Below, piece after piece: positions 1 through 14,576 of a stretch of DNA of 64,000 bases (positions within the stretch are counted from its first letter, which is position 1; each line of letters opens with the position of its first letter). Origin of the DNA: Leptasterias polaris (lineage: Eukaryota > Echinodermata > Asteroidea > Forcipulatida > Asteriidae). The position numbers were made by a program, and so were the translations under genes. The stretch is taken from contig JAZGTN010000149.1 in NCBI GenBank assembly GCA_037783415.1, positions 1,302,001 to 1,366,000 of the forward strand, in the 5' to 3' direction. The notes beneath the pieces are model-generated. The model ran no database searches and was not told the DNA's origin. It saw only the letters and a list, made by a program, of their open reading frames with translations.

Positions 1-3000
1 CCTAGAGCGCCTTCGGCAGGCATGGTCACGTCGATCAACGTGCCGTCGGTCTCGATGTTTGATGACAAGCGAACCAATTTCTATCTTTTTCAGATTGAGT
101 TTAAGTCAGTTATTAAACGTCATACATATTACTAAATCAGGTGGACATCTCAGTGAGAACTCGTCTTCTGTTCGTTGTTTACCATCAAACCATCAGACGG
201 GCAAAAGGGAAATCACTTAAGTTTAACTTCGCACGAGTTAACGATAAACTCATCGTGCCAAACACCATGTTTTGTTCGATGACGTTTGACATGTCCAGCT
301 GCACACATACACAATACATGGCTGGACTACACACAAGCCTCGTGGACTTACGACACTGTCATCAATGGAGCGGAACAGCCAGCCACACACAGCGCTGTGT
401 AGTTAACATGCATGTTAATACATACGTGGGCTTTATCGTCCGATTTTGAAGAAAATATTCAAAGGCAAACTTTGACCTTCCGGTACGACCAGAAGAAGGG
501 GTCATACGATTTTGGCGTTAAATTTTCAAATATAGCCCCAGTCTTGATCTATCAGATGCTCAATTATGAATATCATAGTTGTAAAATTCAAAGACATACA
601 GCGTATAGCAAATGGTAACTTTTTAAACTTAAAAACCTTGTAATTTGACACCTGATGACGTCACCATGACGTCACTGAAGCGGTTTCATCTCCTAATGGT
701 TATCTAACTATATGTAAAGTTTCAAGTTTATATGAGCTTGGGAAGTGTGCTTTTGTTAGCGGACAATCGCGGGGGATAAGAAGAAAAAGAAGAAGTGTTA
801 CAAAGTAAGAAAACAAAACAAAACTAGACTTAAATTTTTGTTGCATAACAAAAACGAGGTGTTCGGCATGATATTAAAATGTTGGTCGTAATACATCCCA
901 GCTGTCGTATTCGTAATTTAAAAAAAGCCATCACTTGTCAAGTAATGGACAAAATATATGACAAGTACTGTACACGAAGTAAATTGCGACGTTTTTTGTA
1001 AACGATGATATTTACATAAATCTTACAATTTTCATCGCCGTGTCTGAGAGACATACTCAGCGGGCCTAGAGCGCCTTCGGCAGGCATGGTCACGTCGATC
1101 AACGTGCCGTCGGTCTCGATGTTTGATGAGAAGCGAACCAATTTCGATCTTTTTCAGATTGAGTTTAAGTCAGTTATTAAACGTCATACATATTACTAAA
1201 TCAGGTGGACATCTCAGTGAGAACTCGTCTTCTGTTCGTTGTTTACCATCAAACCATCAGACGGGCAAAAGGGAAATCACTTAAGTTTAACTTCGCACGA
1301 GTTAACTATAAACTCATCGTGCCAAACACCATGTTTTGTTCGATGACGTTTGACAGCTGCACACATACACAGTACATGGCTGGACTACACACAAGCCTCG
1401 TGGACTTACGACACTGTCATCAATGGAGCGGAACAGCCAGCCACACACAGCGCTGTGTAGTTAACATGCAGGTTAATACATACGTGGGCTTTATCGTCCG
1501 ATTTTGAAGAAAATATTCAAAGGCAAACTTTGATCTTCCGGTACGACCAGAAGAAGGGGTCATACGATTTTGGCATTAACTTTTCAAATGTAGCCCCAGT
1601 CTTGATCTATCAGATGCTCAATTATGAATATCATAGTTGTAAAATTCAAAGACATACAGCGTATAGCAAATGGTAACTTTTTAAACTTCAAAACCTTGTA
1701 ATTTGACACCTGATGACGTCACCATGACGTCACTGAAGCGGTTTCATCTCCTAATGGTTATCTAACTATATGTAAAGTTTCAAGTTTATATGAGCTTGGG
1801 AAGTGTGCTTTTGTTAGCGGACAATCGCGGGGGATAAGAAGAAAAAGAAGAAGTGTTACAAAGTAAGAAAACAAAACAAAACTAGACTTAAATTTTTGTT
1901 GCATAACAAAAACGAGGTGTTCGGCATGATATTAAAATGTTGGTCGTAATACATCCCAGCTGTCGTATTCGTAATTTAAAAAAAGCCATCACTTGTCAAG
2001 TAATGGACAAAATATATGACAAGTATTGTACACGAAGTAAATTGCGACGTTTTTTGTAAACGATGATATTTACATAAATCTTACAATTTTCATCGCCGTG
2101 TCTGAGAGACATACTCAGCGGTCCTAGAGCGCCTTCGGCAGGCATGGTCACGTCGATCAACGTGCCGTCGGTCTCGATGTTTGATGACAAGCGAACCAAT
2201 TTCTATCTTTTTCAGATTGAGTTTAAGTCAGTTATTAAACGTCATACATATTACTAAATCAGGTGGACATCTCAGTGAGAACTCGTCTTCTGTTCGTTGT
2301 TTACCATCAAACCATCAGACGGGCAAAAGGGAAATCACTTAAGTTTAACTTCGCACGAGTTAACGATAAACTCATCGTGCCAAACACCATGTTTTGTTCG
2401 ATGACGTTTGACATGTCCAGCTGCACACATACACAATACATGGCTGGACTACACACAAGCCTCGTGGACTTACGACACTGTCATCAATGGAGCGGAACAG
2501 CCAGCCACACACAGCGCTGTGTAGTTAACATGCATGTTAATACATACGTGGGCTTTATCGTCCGATTTTGAAGAAAATATTCAAAGGCAAACTTTGACCT
2601 TCCGGTACGACCAGAAGAAGGGGTCATACGATTTTGGCGTTAAATTTTCAAATATAGCCCCAGTCTTGATCTATCAGATGCTCAATTATGAATATCATAG
2701 TTTTAAAATTCAAAGACATACAGCGTATAGCAAATGGTAACTTTTTAAACTTAAAAACCTTGTAATTTGACACCTGATGACGTCACCATGACGTCACTGA
2801 AGCGGTTTCATCTCCTAATGGTTATCTAACTATATGTAAAGTTTCAAGTTTATATGAGCTTGGGAAGTGTGCTTTTGTTAGCGGACAATCGCGGGGGATA
2901 AGAAGAAAAAGAAGAAGTGTTACAAAGTAAGAAAACAAAACAAAACTAGACTTAAATTTTTGTTGCATAACAAAAACGAGGTGTTCGGCATGATATTAAA

Positions 3001-6000
3001 ATGTTGGTCGTAATACATCCCAGCTGTCGTATTCGTAATTTAAAAAAAGCCATCACTTGTCAAGTAATGGACAAAATATATGACAAGTACTGTACACGAA
3101 GTAAATTGCGACGTTTTTTGTAAACGATGATATTTACATAAATCTTACAATTTTCATCGCCGTGTCTGAGAGACATACTCAGCGGGCCTAGAGCGCCTTC
3201 GGCAGGCATGGTCACGTCGATCAACGTGCCGTCGGTCTCGATGTTTGATGAGAAGCGAACCAATTTCGATCTTTTTCAGATTGAGTTTAAGTCAGTTATT
3301 AAACGTCATACATATTACTAAATCAGGTGGACATCTCAGTGAGAACTCGTCTTCTGTTCGTTGTTTACCATCAAACCATCAGACGGGCAAAAGGGAAATC
3401 ACTTAAGTTTAACTTCGCACGAGTTAACTATAAACTCATCGTGCCAAACACCATGTTTTGTTCGATGACGTTTGACAGCTGCACACATACACAGTACATG
3501 GCTGGACTACACACAAGCCTCGTGGACTTACGACACTGTCATCAATGGAGCGGAACAGCCAGCCACACACAGCGCTGTGTAGTTAACATGCAGGTTAATA
3601 CATACGTGGGCTTTATCGTCCGATTTTGAAGAAAATATTCAAAGGCAAACTTTGATCTTCCGGTACGACCAGAAGAAGGGGTCATACGATTTTGGCATTA
3701 ACTTTTCAAATGTAGCCCCAGTCTTGATCTATCAGATGCTCAATTATGAATATCATAGTTGTAAAATTCAAAGACATACAGCGTATAGCAAATGGTAACT
3801 TTTTAAACTTCAAAACCTTGTAATTTGACACCTGATGACGTCACCATGACGTCACTGAAGCGGTTTCATCTCCTAATGGTTATCTAACTATATGTAAAGT
3901 TTCAAGTTTATATGAGCTTGGGAAGTGTGCTTTTGTTAGCGGACAATCGCGGGGGATAAGAAGAAAAAGAAGAAGTGTTACAAAGTAAGAAAACAAAACA
4001 AAACTAGACTTAAATTTTTGTTGCATAACAAAAACGAGGTGTTCGGCATGATATTAAAATGTTGGTCGTAATACATCCCAGCTGTCGTATTCGTAATTTA
4101 AAAAAAGCCATCACTTGTCAAGTAATGGACAAAATATATGACAAGTACTGTACACGAAGTAAATTGCGACGTTTTTTGTAAACGATGATATTTACATAAA
4201 TCTTACAATTTTCATCGCCGTGTCTGAGAGACATACTCAGCGGGCCTAGAGCGCCTTCGGCAGGCATGGTCACGTCGATCAACGTGCCGTCGGTCTCGAT
4301 GTTTGATGAGAAGCGAACCAATTTCGATCTTTTTCAGATTGAGTTTAAGTCAGTTATTAAACGTCATACATATTACTAAATCAGGTGGACATCTCAGTGA
4401 GAACTCGTCTTCTGTTCGTTGTTTACCATCAAACCATCAGACGGGCAAAAGGGAAATCACTTAAGTTTAACTTCGCACGAGTTAACTATAAACTCATCGT
4501 GCCAAACACCATGTTTTGTTCGATGACGTTTGACAGCTGCACACATACACAGTACATGGCTGGACTACACACAAGCCTCGTGGACTTACGACACTGTCAT
4601 CAATGGAGCGGAACAGCCAGCCACACACAGCGCTGTGTAGTTAACATGCATGTTAATACATACGTGGGCTTTATCGTCCGATTTTGAAGAAAATATTCAA
4701 AGGCAAACTTTGACCTTCCGGTACGACCAGAAGAAGGGGTCATACGATTTTGGCGTTAAATTTTCAAATATAGCCCCAGTCTTGATCTATCAGATGCTCA
4801 ATTATGAATATCATAGTTGTAAAATTCAAAGACATACAGCGTATAGCAAATGGTAACTTTTTAAACTTAAAAACCTTGTAATTTGACACCTGATGACGTC
4901 ACCATGACGTCACTGAAGCGGTTTCATCTCCTAATGGTTATCTAACTATATGTAAAGTTTCAAGTTTATATGAGCTTGGGAAGTGTGCTTTTGTTAGCGG
5001 ACAATCGCGGGGGATAAGAAGAAAAAGAAGAAGTGTTACAAAGTAAGAAAACAAAACAAAACTAGACTTAAATTTTTGTTGCATAACAAAAACGAGGTGT
5101 TCGGCATGATATTAAAATGTTGGTCGTAATACATCCCAGCTGTCGTATTCGTAATTTAAAAAAAGCCATCACTTGTCAAGTAATGGACAAAATATATGAC
5201 AAGTACTGTACACGAAGTAAATTGCGACGTTTTTTGTAAACGATGATATTTACATAAATCTTACAATTTTCATCGCCGTGTCTGAGAGACATACTCAGCG
5301 GGCCTAGAGCGCCTTCGGCAGGCATGGTCACGTCGATCAACGTGCCGTCGGTCTCGATGTTTGATGAGAAGCGAACCAATTTCGATCTTTTTCAGATTGA
5401 GTTTAAGTCAGTTATTAAACGTCATACATATTACTAAATCAGGTGGACATCTCAGTGAGAACTCGTCTTCTGTTCGTTGTTTACCATCAAACCATCAGAC
5501 GGGCAAAAGGGAAATCACTTAAGTTTAACTTCGCACGAGTTAACTATAAACTCATCGTGCCAAACACCATGTTTTGTTCGATGACGTTTGACAGCTGCAC
5601 ACATACACAGTACATGGCTGGACTACACACAAGCCTCGTGGACTTACGACACTGTCATCAATGGAGCGGAACAGCCAGCCACACACAGCGCTGTGTAGTT
5701 AACATGCAGGTTAATACATACGTGGGCTTTATCGTCCGATTTTGAAGAAAATATTCAAAGGCAAACTTTGATCTTCCGGTACGACCAGAAGAAGGGGTCA
5801 TACGATTTTGGCATTAACTTTTCAAATGTAGCCCCAGTCTTGATCTATCAGATGCTCAATTATGAATATCATAGTTGTAAAATTCAAAGACATACAGCGT
5901 ATAGCAAATGGTAACTTTTTAAACTTCAAAACCTTGTAATTTGACACCTGATGACGTCACCATGACGTCACTGAAGCGGTTTCATCTCCTAATGGTTATC

Positions 6001-9000
6001 TAACTATATGTAAAGTTTCAAGTTTATATGAGCTTGGGAAGTGTGCTTTTGTTAGCGGACAATCGCGGGGGATAAGAAGAAAAAGAAGAAGTGTTACAAA
6101 GTAAGAAAACAAAACAAAACTAGACTTAAATTTTTGTTGCATAACAAAAACGAGGTGTTCGGCATGATATTAAAATGTTGGTCGTAATACATCCCAGCTG
6201 TCGTATTCGTAATTTAAAAAAAGCCATCACTTGTCAAGTAATGGACAAAATATATGACAAGTACTGTACACGAAGTAAATTGCGACGTTTTTTGTAAACG
6301 ATGATATTTACATAAATCTTACAATTTTCATCGCCGTGTCTGAGAGACATACTCAGCGGGCCTAGAGCGCCTTCGGCAGGCATGGTCACGTCGATCAACG
6401 TGCCGTCGGTCTCGATGTTTGATGAGAAGCGAACCAATTTCGATCTTTTTCAGATTGAGTTTAAGTCAGTTATTAAACGTCATACATATTACTAAATCAG
6501 GTGGACATCTCAGTGAGAACTCGTCTTCTGTTCGTTGTTTACCATCAAACCATCAGACGGGCAAAAGGGAAATCACTTAAGTTTAACTTCGCACGAGTTA
6601 ACTATAAACTCATCGTGCCAAACACCATGTTTTGTTCGATGACGTTTGACAGCTGCACACATACACAGTACATGGCTGGACTACACACAAGCCTCGTGGA
6701 CTTACGACACTGTCATCAATGGAGCGGAACAGCCAGCCACACACAGCGCTGTGTAGTTAACATGCAGGTTAATACATACGTGGGCTTTATCGTCCGATTT
6801 TGAAGAAAATATTCAAAGGCAAACTTTGATCTTCCGGTACGACCAGAAGAAGGGGTCATACGATTTTGGCATTAACTTTTCAAATGTAGCCCCAGTCTTG
6901 ATCTATCAGATGCTCAATTATGAATATCATAGTTGTAAAATTCAAAGACATACAGCGTATAGCAAATGGTAACTTTTTAAACTTCAAAACCTTGTAATTT
7001 GACACCTGATGACGTCACCATGACGTCACTGAAGCGGTTTCATCTCCTAATGGTTATCTAACTATATGTAAAGTTTCAAGTTTATATGAGCTTGGGAAGT
7101 GTGCTTTTGTTAGCGGACAATCGCGGGGGATAAGAAGAAAAAGAAGAAGTGTTACAAAGTAAGAAAACAAAACAAAACTAGACTTAAATTTTTGTTGCAT
7201 AACAAAAACGAGGTGTTCGGCATGATATTAAAATGTTGGTCGTAATACATCCCAGCTGTCGTATTCGTAATTTAAAAAAAGCCATCACTTGTCAAGTAAT
7301 GGACAAAATATATGACAAGTACTGTACACGAAGTAAATTGCGACGTTTTTTGTAAACGATGATATTTACATAAATCTTACAATTTTCATCGCCGTGTCTG
7401 AGAGACATACTCAGCGGGCCTAGAGCGCCTTCGGCAGGCATGGTCACGTCGATCAACGTGCCGTCGGTCTCGATGTTTGATGAGAAGCGAACCAATTTCG
7501 ATCTTTTTCAGATTGAGTTTAAGTCAGTTATTAAACGTCATACATATTACTAAATCAGGTGGACATCTCAGTGAGAACTCGTCTTCTGTTCGTTGTTTAC
7601 CATCAAACCATCAGACGGGCAAAAGGGAAATCACTTAAGTTTAACTTCGCACGAGTTAACTATAAACTCATCGTGCCAAACACCATGTTTTGTTCGATGA
7701 CGTTTGACAGCTGCACACATACACAGTACATGGCTGGACTATACACAAGCCTCGTGGACTTACGACACTGTCATCAATGGAGCGGAACAGCCAGCCACAC
7801 ACAGCGCTGTGTAGTTAACATGCATGTTAATACATACGTGGGCTTTATCGTCCGATTTTGAAGAAAATATTCAAAGGCAAACTTTGATCTTCCGGTACGA
7901 CCAGAAGAAGGGGTCATACGATTTTGGCGTTAAATTTTCAAATGTAGCCCCAGTCTTGATCTATCAGATGCTCAATTATGAATATCATAGTTGTAAAATT
8001 CAAAGACATACAGCGTATAGCAAATGGTAACTTTTTAAACTTCAAAACCTTGTAATTTGACACCTGATGACGTCACCATGACGTCACTGAAGCGGTTTCA
8101 TCTCCTAATGGTTATCTAACTATATGTAAAGTTTCAAGTTTATATGAGCTTGGGAAGTGTGCTTTTGTTAGCGGACAATCGCGGGGGATAAGAAGAAAAA
8201 GAAGAAGTGTTACAAAGTAAGAAAACAAAACAAAACTAGACTTAAATTTTTGTTGCATAACAAAAACGAGGTGTTCGGCATGATATTAAAATGTTGGTCG
8301 TAATACATCCCAGCTGTCGTATTCGTAATTTAAAAAAAGCCATCACTTGTCAAGTAATGGACAAAATATATGACAAGTACTGTACACGAAGTAAATTGCG
8401 ACGTTTTTTGTAAACGATGATATTTACATAAATCTTACAATTTTCATCGCCGTGTCTGAGAGACATACTCAGCGGGCCTAGAGCGCCTTCGGCAGGCATG
8501 GTCACGTCGATCAACGTGCCGTCGGTCTCGATGTTTGATGAGAAGCGAACCAATTTCGATCTTTTTCAGATTGAGTTTAAGTCAGTTATTAAACGTCATA
8601 CATATTACTAAATCAGGTGGACATCTCAGTGAGAACTCGTCTTCTGTTCGTTGTTTACCATCAAACCATCAGACGGGCAAAAGGGAAATCACTTAAGTTT
8701 AACTTCGCACGAGTTAACTATAAACTCATCGTGCCAAACACCATGTTTTGTTCGATGACGTTTGACAGCTGCACACATACACAGTACATGGCTGGACTAC
8801 ACACAAGCCTCGTGGACTTACGACACTGTCATCAATGGAGCGGAACAGCCAGCCACACACAGCGCTGTGTAGTTAACATGCAGGTTAATACATACGTGGG
8901 CTTTATCGTCCGATTTTGAAGAAAATATTCAAAGGCAAACTTTGATCTTCCGGTACGACCAGAAGAAGGGGTCATACGATTTTGGCGTGAACTTTTCAAA

Positions 9001-12000
9001 TGTAGCCCCAGTCTTGATCTATCAGATGCTCAATTATGAATATCATAGTTGTAAAATTCAAAGACATACAGCGTATAGCAAATGGTAACTTTTTAAACTT
9101 AAAAACCTTGTAATTTGACACCTGATGACGTCACCATGACGTCACTGAAGCGGTTTCATCTCCTAATGGTTATCTAACTATATGTAAAGTTTCAAGTTTA
9201 TATGAGCTTGGGAAGTGTGCTTTTGTTAGCGGACAATCGCGGGGGATAAGAAGAAAAAGAAGAAGTGTTACAAAGTAAGAAAACAAAACAAAACTAGACT
9301 TAAATTTTTGTTGCATAACAAAAACGAGGTGTTCGGCATGATATTAAAATGTTGGTCGTAATACATCCCAGCTGTCGTATTCGTAATTTTAAAAAAGCCA
9401 TCACTTGTCAAGTAATGGACAAAATATATGACAAGTACTGTACACGAAGTAAATTGCGACGTTTTTTGTAAACGATGATATTTACATAAATCTTACAATT
9501 TTCATCGCCGTGTCTGAGAGACATACTCAGCGGGCCTAGAGCGCCTTCGGCAGGCATGGTCACGTCGATCAACGTGCCGTCGGTCTCGATGTTTGATGAG
9601 AAGCGAACCAATTTCGATCTTTTTCAGATTGAGTTTAAGTCAGTTATTAAACGTCATACATATTACTAAATCAGGTGGACATCTCAGTGAGAACTCGTCT
9701 TCTGTTCGTTGTTTACCATCAAACCATCAGACGGGCAAAAGGGAAATCACTTAAGTTTAACTTCGCACGAGTTAACTATAAACTCATCGTGCCAAACACC
9801 ATGTTTTGTTCGATGACGTTTGACAGCTGCACACATACACAGTACATGGCTGGACTACACACAAGCCTCGTGGACTTACGACACTGTCATCAATGGAGCG
9901 GAACAGCCAGCCACACACAGCGCTGTGTAGTTAACATGCAGGTTAATACATACGTGGGCTTTATCGTCCGATTTTGAAGAAAATATTCAAAGGCAAACTT
10001 TGATCTTCCGGTACGACCAGAAGAAGGGGTCATACGATTTTGGCGTGAACTTTTCAAATGTAGCCCCAGTCTTGATCTATCAGATGCTCAATTATGAATA
10101 TCATAGTTGTAAAATTCAAAGACATACAGCGTATAGCAAATGGTAACTTTTTAAACTTAAAAACCTTGTAATTTGACACCTGATGACGTCACCATGACGT
10201 CACTGAAGCGGTTTCATCTCCTAATGGTTATCTAACTATATGTAAAGTTTCAAGTTTATATGAGCTTGGGAAGTGTGCTTTTGTTAGCGGACAATCGCGG
10301 GGGATAAGAAGAAAAAGAAGAAGTGTTACAAAGTAAGAAAACAAAACAAAACTAGACTTAAATTTTTGTTGCATAACAAAAACGAGGTGTTCGGCATGAT
10401 ATTAAAATGTTGGTCGTAATACATCCCAGCTGTCGTATTCGTAATTTAAAAAAAGCCATCACTTGTCAAGTAATGGACAAAATATATGACAAGTATTGTA
10501 CACGAAGTAAATTGCGACGTTTTTTGTAAACGATGATATTTACATAAATCTTACAATTTTCATCGCCGTGTCTGAGAGACATACTCAGCGGTCCTAGAGC
10601 GCCTTCGGCAGGCATGGTCACGTCGATCAACGTGCCGTCGGTCTCGATGTTTGATGACAAGCGAACCAATTTCGATCTTTTTCAGATTGAGTTTAAGTCA
10701 GTTATTAAACGTCATACATATTACTAAATCAGGTGGACATCTCAGTGAGAACTCGTCTTCTGATCGTTGTTTACCATCAAACCATCAGACGGGCAAAAGG
10801 GAAATCACTTAAGTTTAACTTCGCACGAGTTAACGATAAACTCATCGTGCCAAACACCATGTTTTGTTCGATGACGTTTGACATGTCCAGCTGCACACAT
10901 ACACAATACATGGCTGGACTACACACAAGCCTCGTGGACTTACGACACTGTCATCAATGGAGCGGAACAGCCAGCCACACACAGCGCTGTGTAGTTAACA
11001 TGCATGTTAATACATACGTGGGCTTTATCGTCCGATTTTGAAGAAAATATTCAAAGGCAAACTTTGACCTTCCGGTACGACCAGAAGAAGGGGTCATACG
11101 ATTTTGGCGTTAACTTTTCAAATATAGCCCCAGTCTTGATCTATCAGATGCTCAATTATGAATATCATAGTTGTAAAATTCAAAGACATACAGCGTATAG
11201 CAAATGGTAACTTTTTAAACTTAAAAACCTTGTAATTTGACACCTGATGACGTCACCATGACGTCACTGAAGCGGTTTCATCTCCTAATGGTTATCTAAC
11301 TATATGTAAAGTTTCAAGTTTATATGAGCTTGGGAAGTGTGCTTTTGTTAGCGGACAATCGCGGGGGATAAGAAGAAAAAGAAGAAGTGTTACAAAGTAA
11401 GAAAACAAAACAAAACTAGACTTAAATTTTTGTTGCATAACAAAAACGAGGTGTTCGGCATGATATTAAAATGTTGGTCGTAATACATCCCAGCTGTCGT
11501 ATTCGTAATTTTAAAAAAGCCATCACTTGTCAAGTAATGGACAAAATATATGACAAGTATTGTACACGAAGTAAATTGCGACGTTTTTTGTAAACGATGA
11601 TATTTACATAAATCTTACAATTTTCATCGCCGTGTCTGAGAGACATACTCAGCGGTCCTAGAGCGCCTTCGGCAGGCATGGTCACGTCGATCAACGTGCC
11701 GTCGGTCTCGATGTTTGATGACAAGCGAACCAATTTCGATCTTTTTCAGATTGAGTTTAAGTCAGTTATTAAACGTCATACATATTACTAAATCAGGTGG
11801 ACATCTCAGTGAGAACTCGTCTTCTGATCGTTGTTTACCATCAAACCATCAGACGGGCAAAAGGGAAATCACTTAAGTTTAACTTCGCACGAGTTAACGA
11901 TAAACTCATCGTGCCAAACACCATGTTTTGTTCGATGACGTTTGACATGTCCAGCTGCACACATACACAATACATGGCTGGACTACACACAAGCCTCGTG

Positions 12001-14576
12001 GACTTACGACACTGTCATCAATGGAGCGGAACAGCCAGCCACACACAGCGCTGTGTAGTTAACATGCATGTTAATACATACGTGGGCTTTATCGTCCGAT
12101 TTTGAAGAAAATATTCAAAGGCAAACTTTGATCTTCCGGTACGACCAGAAGAAGGGGTCATACGATTTTGGCGTTAAATTTTCAAATGTAGCCCCAGTCT
12201 TGATCTATCAGATGCTCAATTATGAATATCATAGTTGTAAAATTCAAAGACATACAGCGTATAGCAAATGGTAACTTTTTAAACTTCAAAACCTTGTAAT
12301 TTGACACCTGATGACGTCACCATGACGTCACTGAAGCGGTTTCATCTCCTAATGGTTATCTAACTATATGTAAAGTTTCAAGTTTATATGAGCTTGGGAA
12401 GTGTGCTTTTGTTAGCGGACAATCGCGGGGGATAAGAAGAAAAAGAAGAAGTGTTACAAAGTAAGAAAACAAAACAAAACTAGACTTAAATTTGTGTTGC
12501 ATAACAAAAACGAGGTGTTCGGCATGATATTAAAATGTTGGTCGTAATACATCCCAGCTGTCGTATTCGTAATTTAAAAAAAGCCATCACTTGTCAAGTA
12601 ATGGACAAAATATATGACAAGTACTGTACACGAAGTAAATTGCGACGTTTTTTGTAAACGATGATATTTACATAAATCTTACAATTTTCATCGCCGTGTC
12701 TGAGAGACATACTCAGCGGGCCTAGAGCGCCTTCGGCAGGCATGGTCACGTCGATCAACGTGCCGTCGGTCTCGATGTTTGATGAGAAGCGAACCAATTT
12801 CGATCTTTTTCAGATTGAGTTTAAGTCAGTTATTAAACGTCATACATATTACTAAATCAGGTGGACATCTCAGTGAGAACTCGTCTTCTGTTCGTTGTTT
12901 ACCATCAAACCATCAGACGGGCAAAAGGGAAATCACTTAAGTTTAACTTCGCACGAGTTAACTATAAACTCATCGTGCCAAACACCATGTTTTGTTCGAT
13001 GACGTTTGACAGCTGCACACATACACAGTACATGGCTGGACTACACACAAGCCTCGTGGACTTACGACACTGTCATCAATGGAGCGGAACAGCCAGCCAC
13101 ACACAGCGCTGTGTAGTTAACATGCAGGTTAATACATACGTGGGCTTTATCGTCCGATTTTGAAGAAAATATTCAAAGGCAAACTTTGATCTTCCGGTAC
13201 GACCAGAAGAAGGGGTCATACGATTTTGGCGTTAACTTTTCAAATGTAGCCCCAGTCTTGATCTATCAGATGCTCAATTATGAATATCATAGTTGTAAAA
13301 TTCAAAGACATACAGCGTATAGCAAATGGTAACTTTTTAAACTTAAAAACCTTGTAATTTGACACCTGATGACGTCACCATGACGTCACTGAAGCGGTTT
13401 CATCTCCTAATGGTTATCTAACTATATGTAAAGTTTCAAGTTTATATGAGCTTGGGAAGTGTGCTTTTGTTAGCGGACAATCGCGGGGGATAAGAAGAAA
13501 AAGAAGAAGTGTTACAAAGTAAGAAAACAAAACAAAACTAGACTTAAATTTTTGTTGCATAACAAAAACGAGGTGTTCGGCATGATATTAAAATGTTGGT
13601 CGTAATACATCCCAGCTGTCGTATTCGTAATTTTAAAAAAGCCATCACTTGTCAAGTAATGGACAAAATATATGACAAGTATTGTACACGAAGTAAATTG
13701 CGACGTTTTTTGTAAACGATGATATTTACATAAATCTTACAATTTTCATCGCCGTGTCTGAGAGACATACTCAGCGGTCCTAGAGCGCCTTCGGCAGGCA
13801 TGGTCACGTCGATCAACGTGCCGTCGGTCTCGATGTTTGATGACAAGCGAACCAATTTCTATCTTTTTCAGATTGAGTTTAAGTCAGTTATTAAACGTCA
13901 TACATATTACTAAATCAGGTGGACATCTCAGTGAGAACTCGTCTTCTGTTCGTTGTTTACCATCAAACCATCAGACGGGCAAAAGGGAAATCACTTAAGT
14001 TTAACTTCGCACGAGTTAACGATAAACTCATCGTGCCAAACACCATGTTTTGTTCGATGACGTTTGACATGTCCAGCTGCACACATACACAATACATGGC
14101 TGGACTACACACAAGCCTCGTGGACTTACGACACTGTCATCAATGGAGCGGAACAGCCAGCCACACACAGCGCTGTGTAGTTAACATGCATGTTAATACA
14201 TACGTGGGCTTTATCGTCCGATTTTGAAGAAAATATTCAAAGGCAAACTTTGACCTTCCGGTACGACCAGAAGAAGGGGTCATACGATTTTGGCGTTAAA
14301 TTTTCAAATATAGCCCCAGTCTTGATCTATCAGATGCTCAATTATGAATATCATAGTTGTAAAATTCAAAGACATACAGCGTATAGCAAATGGTAACTTT
14401 TTAAACTTAAAAACCTTGTAATTTGACACCTGATGACGTCACCATGACGTCACTGAAGCGGTTTCATCTCCTAATGGTTATCTAACTATATGTAAAGTTT
14501 CAAGTTTATATGAGCTTGGGAAGTGTGCTTTTGTTAGCGGACAATCGCGGGGGATAAGAAGAAGAAGAAGTATTAA
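1..14576 (-). repeat. Array 1: tandem array of 1058/1064-bp Helitron-like units
   Basis: A near-identical unit is repeated head to tail. Junctions (the C of each CTAG) lie at 824, 1882, 2946, 4004, 5062, 6120, 7178, 8236, 9294, 10352, 11416, 12480, 13538 and 14577. The period is 1058 or 1064, and a single 6-bp indel (ATGTCC next to CAGCTGCACAC) explains the difference. Long units are 1-823 (partial), 1882, 10352, 11416 and 13538; the others are short. On the minus strand each unit ends with CCGAACACC, then a hairpin (TTTTTGTT/AACAAAAA, loop of 4), then TTAAGT, then CTAG and T, which is a Helitron-like 3' end. The unit's 5' side on the minus strand is a T-rich and CTTCTT-rich leader. Outer parts of the unit match the longer elements at 14577-19270; the middle (about 920-1510 in the first full unit) does not. 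Small ORFs of 67, 68 and 100-102 codons recur in each unit, but nothing shows that they are translated. Confidence 0.9.
1060..1145. other. GC-rich patch inside each array-1 unit, possible captured exon fragment
   Basis: The stretch around 1060-1145, recurring at the same place in every unit, is visibly far richer in G+C than its AT-rich surroundings. It stays open on both strands. On the minus strand it reads NIETDGTLIDVTMPAEGALG; on the plus strand it reads SINVPSVSMFDEKRTNFDLF, after a plausible acceptor (TACTCAG). It is missing from the longer sibling elements at 14577-19270. Capture of host exon fragments is known for Helitrons, so a captured exon is a reasonable inference. I cannot name the donor gene or choose the strand, and the patch could instead be unrelated inserted sequence. 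Confidence 0.35.

Noticed and set aside
141..14396. Recurring 100-102, 68 and 67-codon ORFs in array 1 as a multicopy gene family
   Set aside because: They mostly start at GTG or TTG rather than ATG, overlap on both strands, show no domain, and are conserved only because the units are near-identical copies.
1..14576. rRNA, histone or 5S tandem gene cluster
   Set aside because: The roughly 1.06-kb periodicity could suggest a gene cluster, but no rRNA, tRNA or histone sequence is recognisable in the unit.
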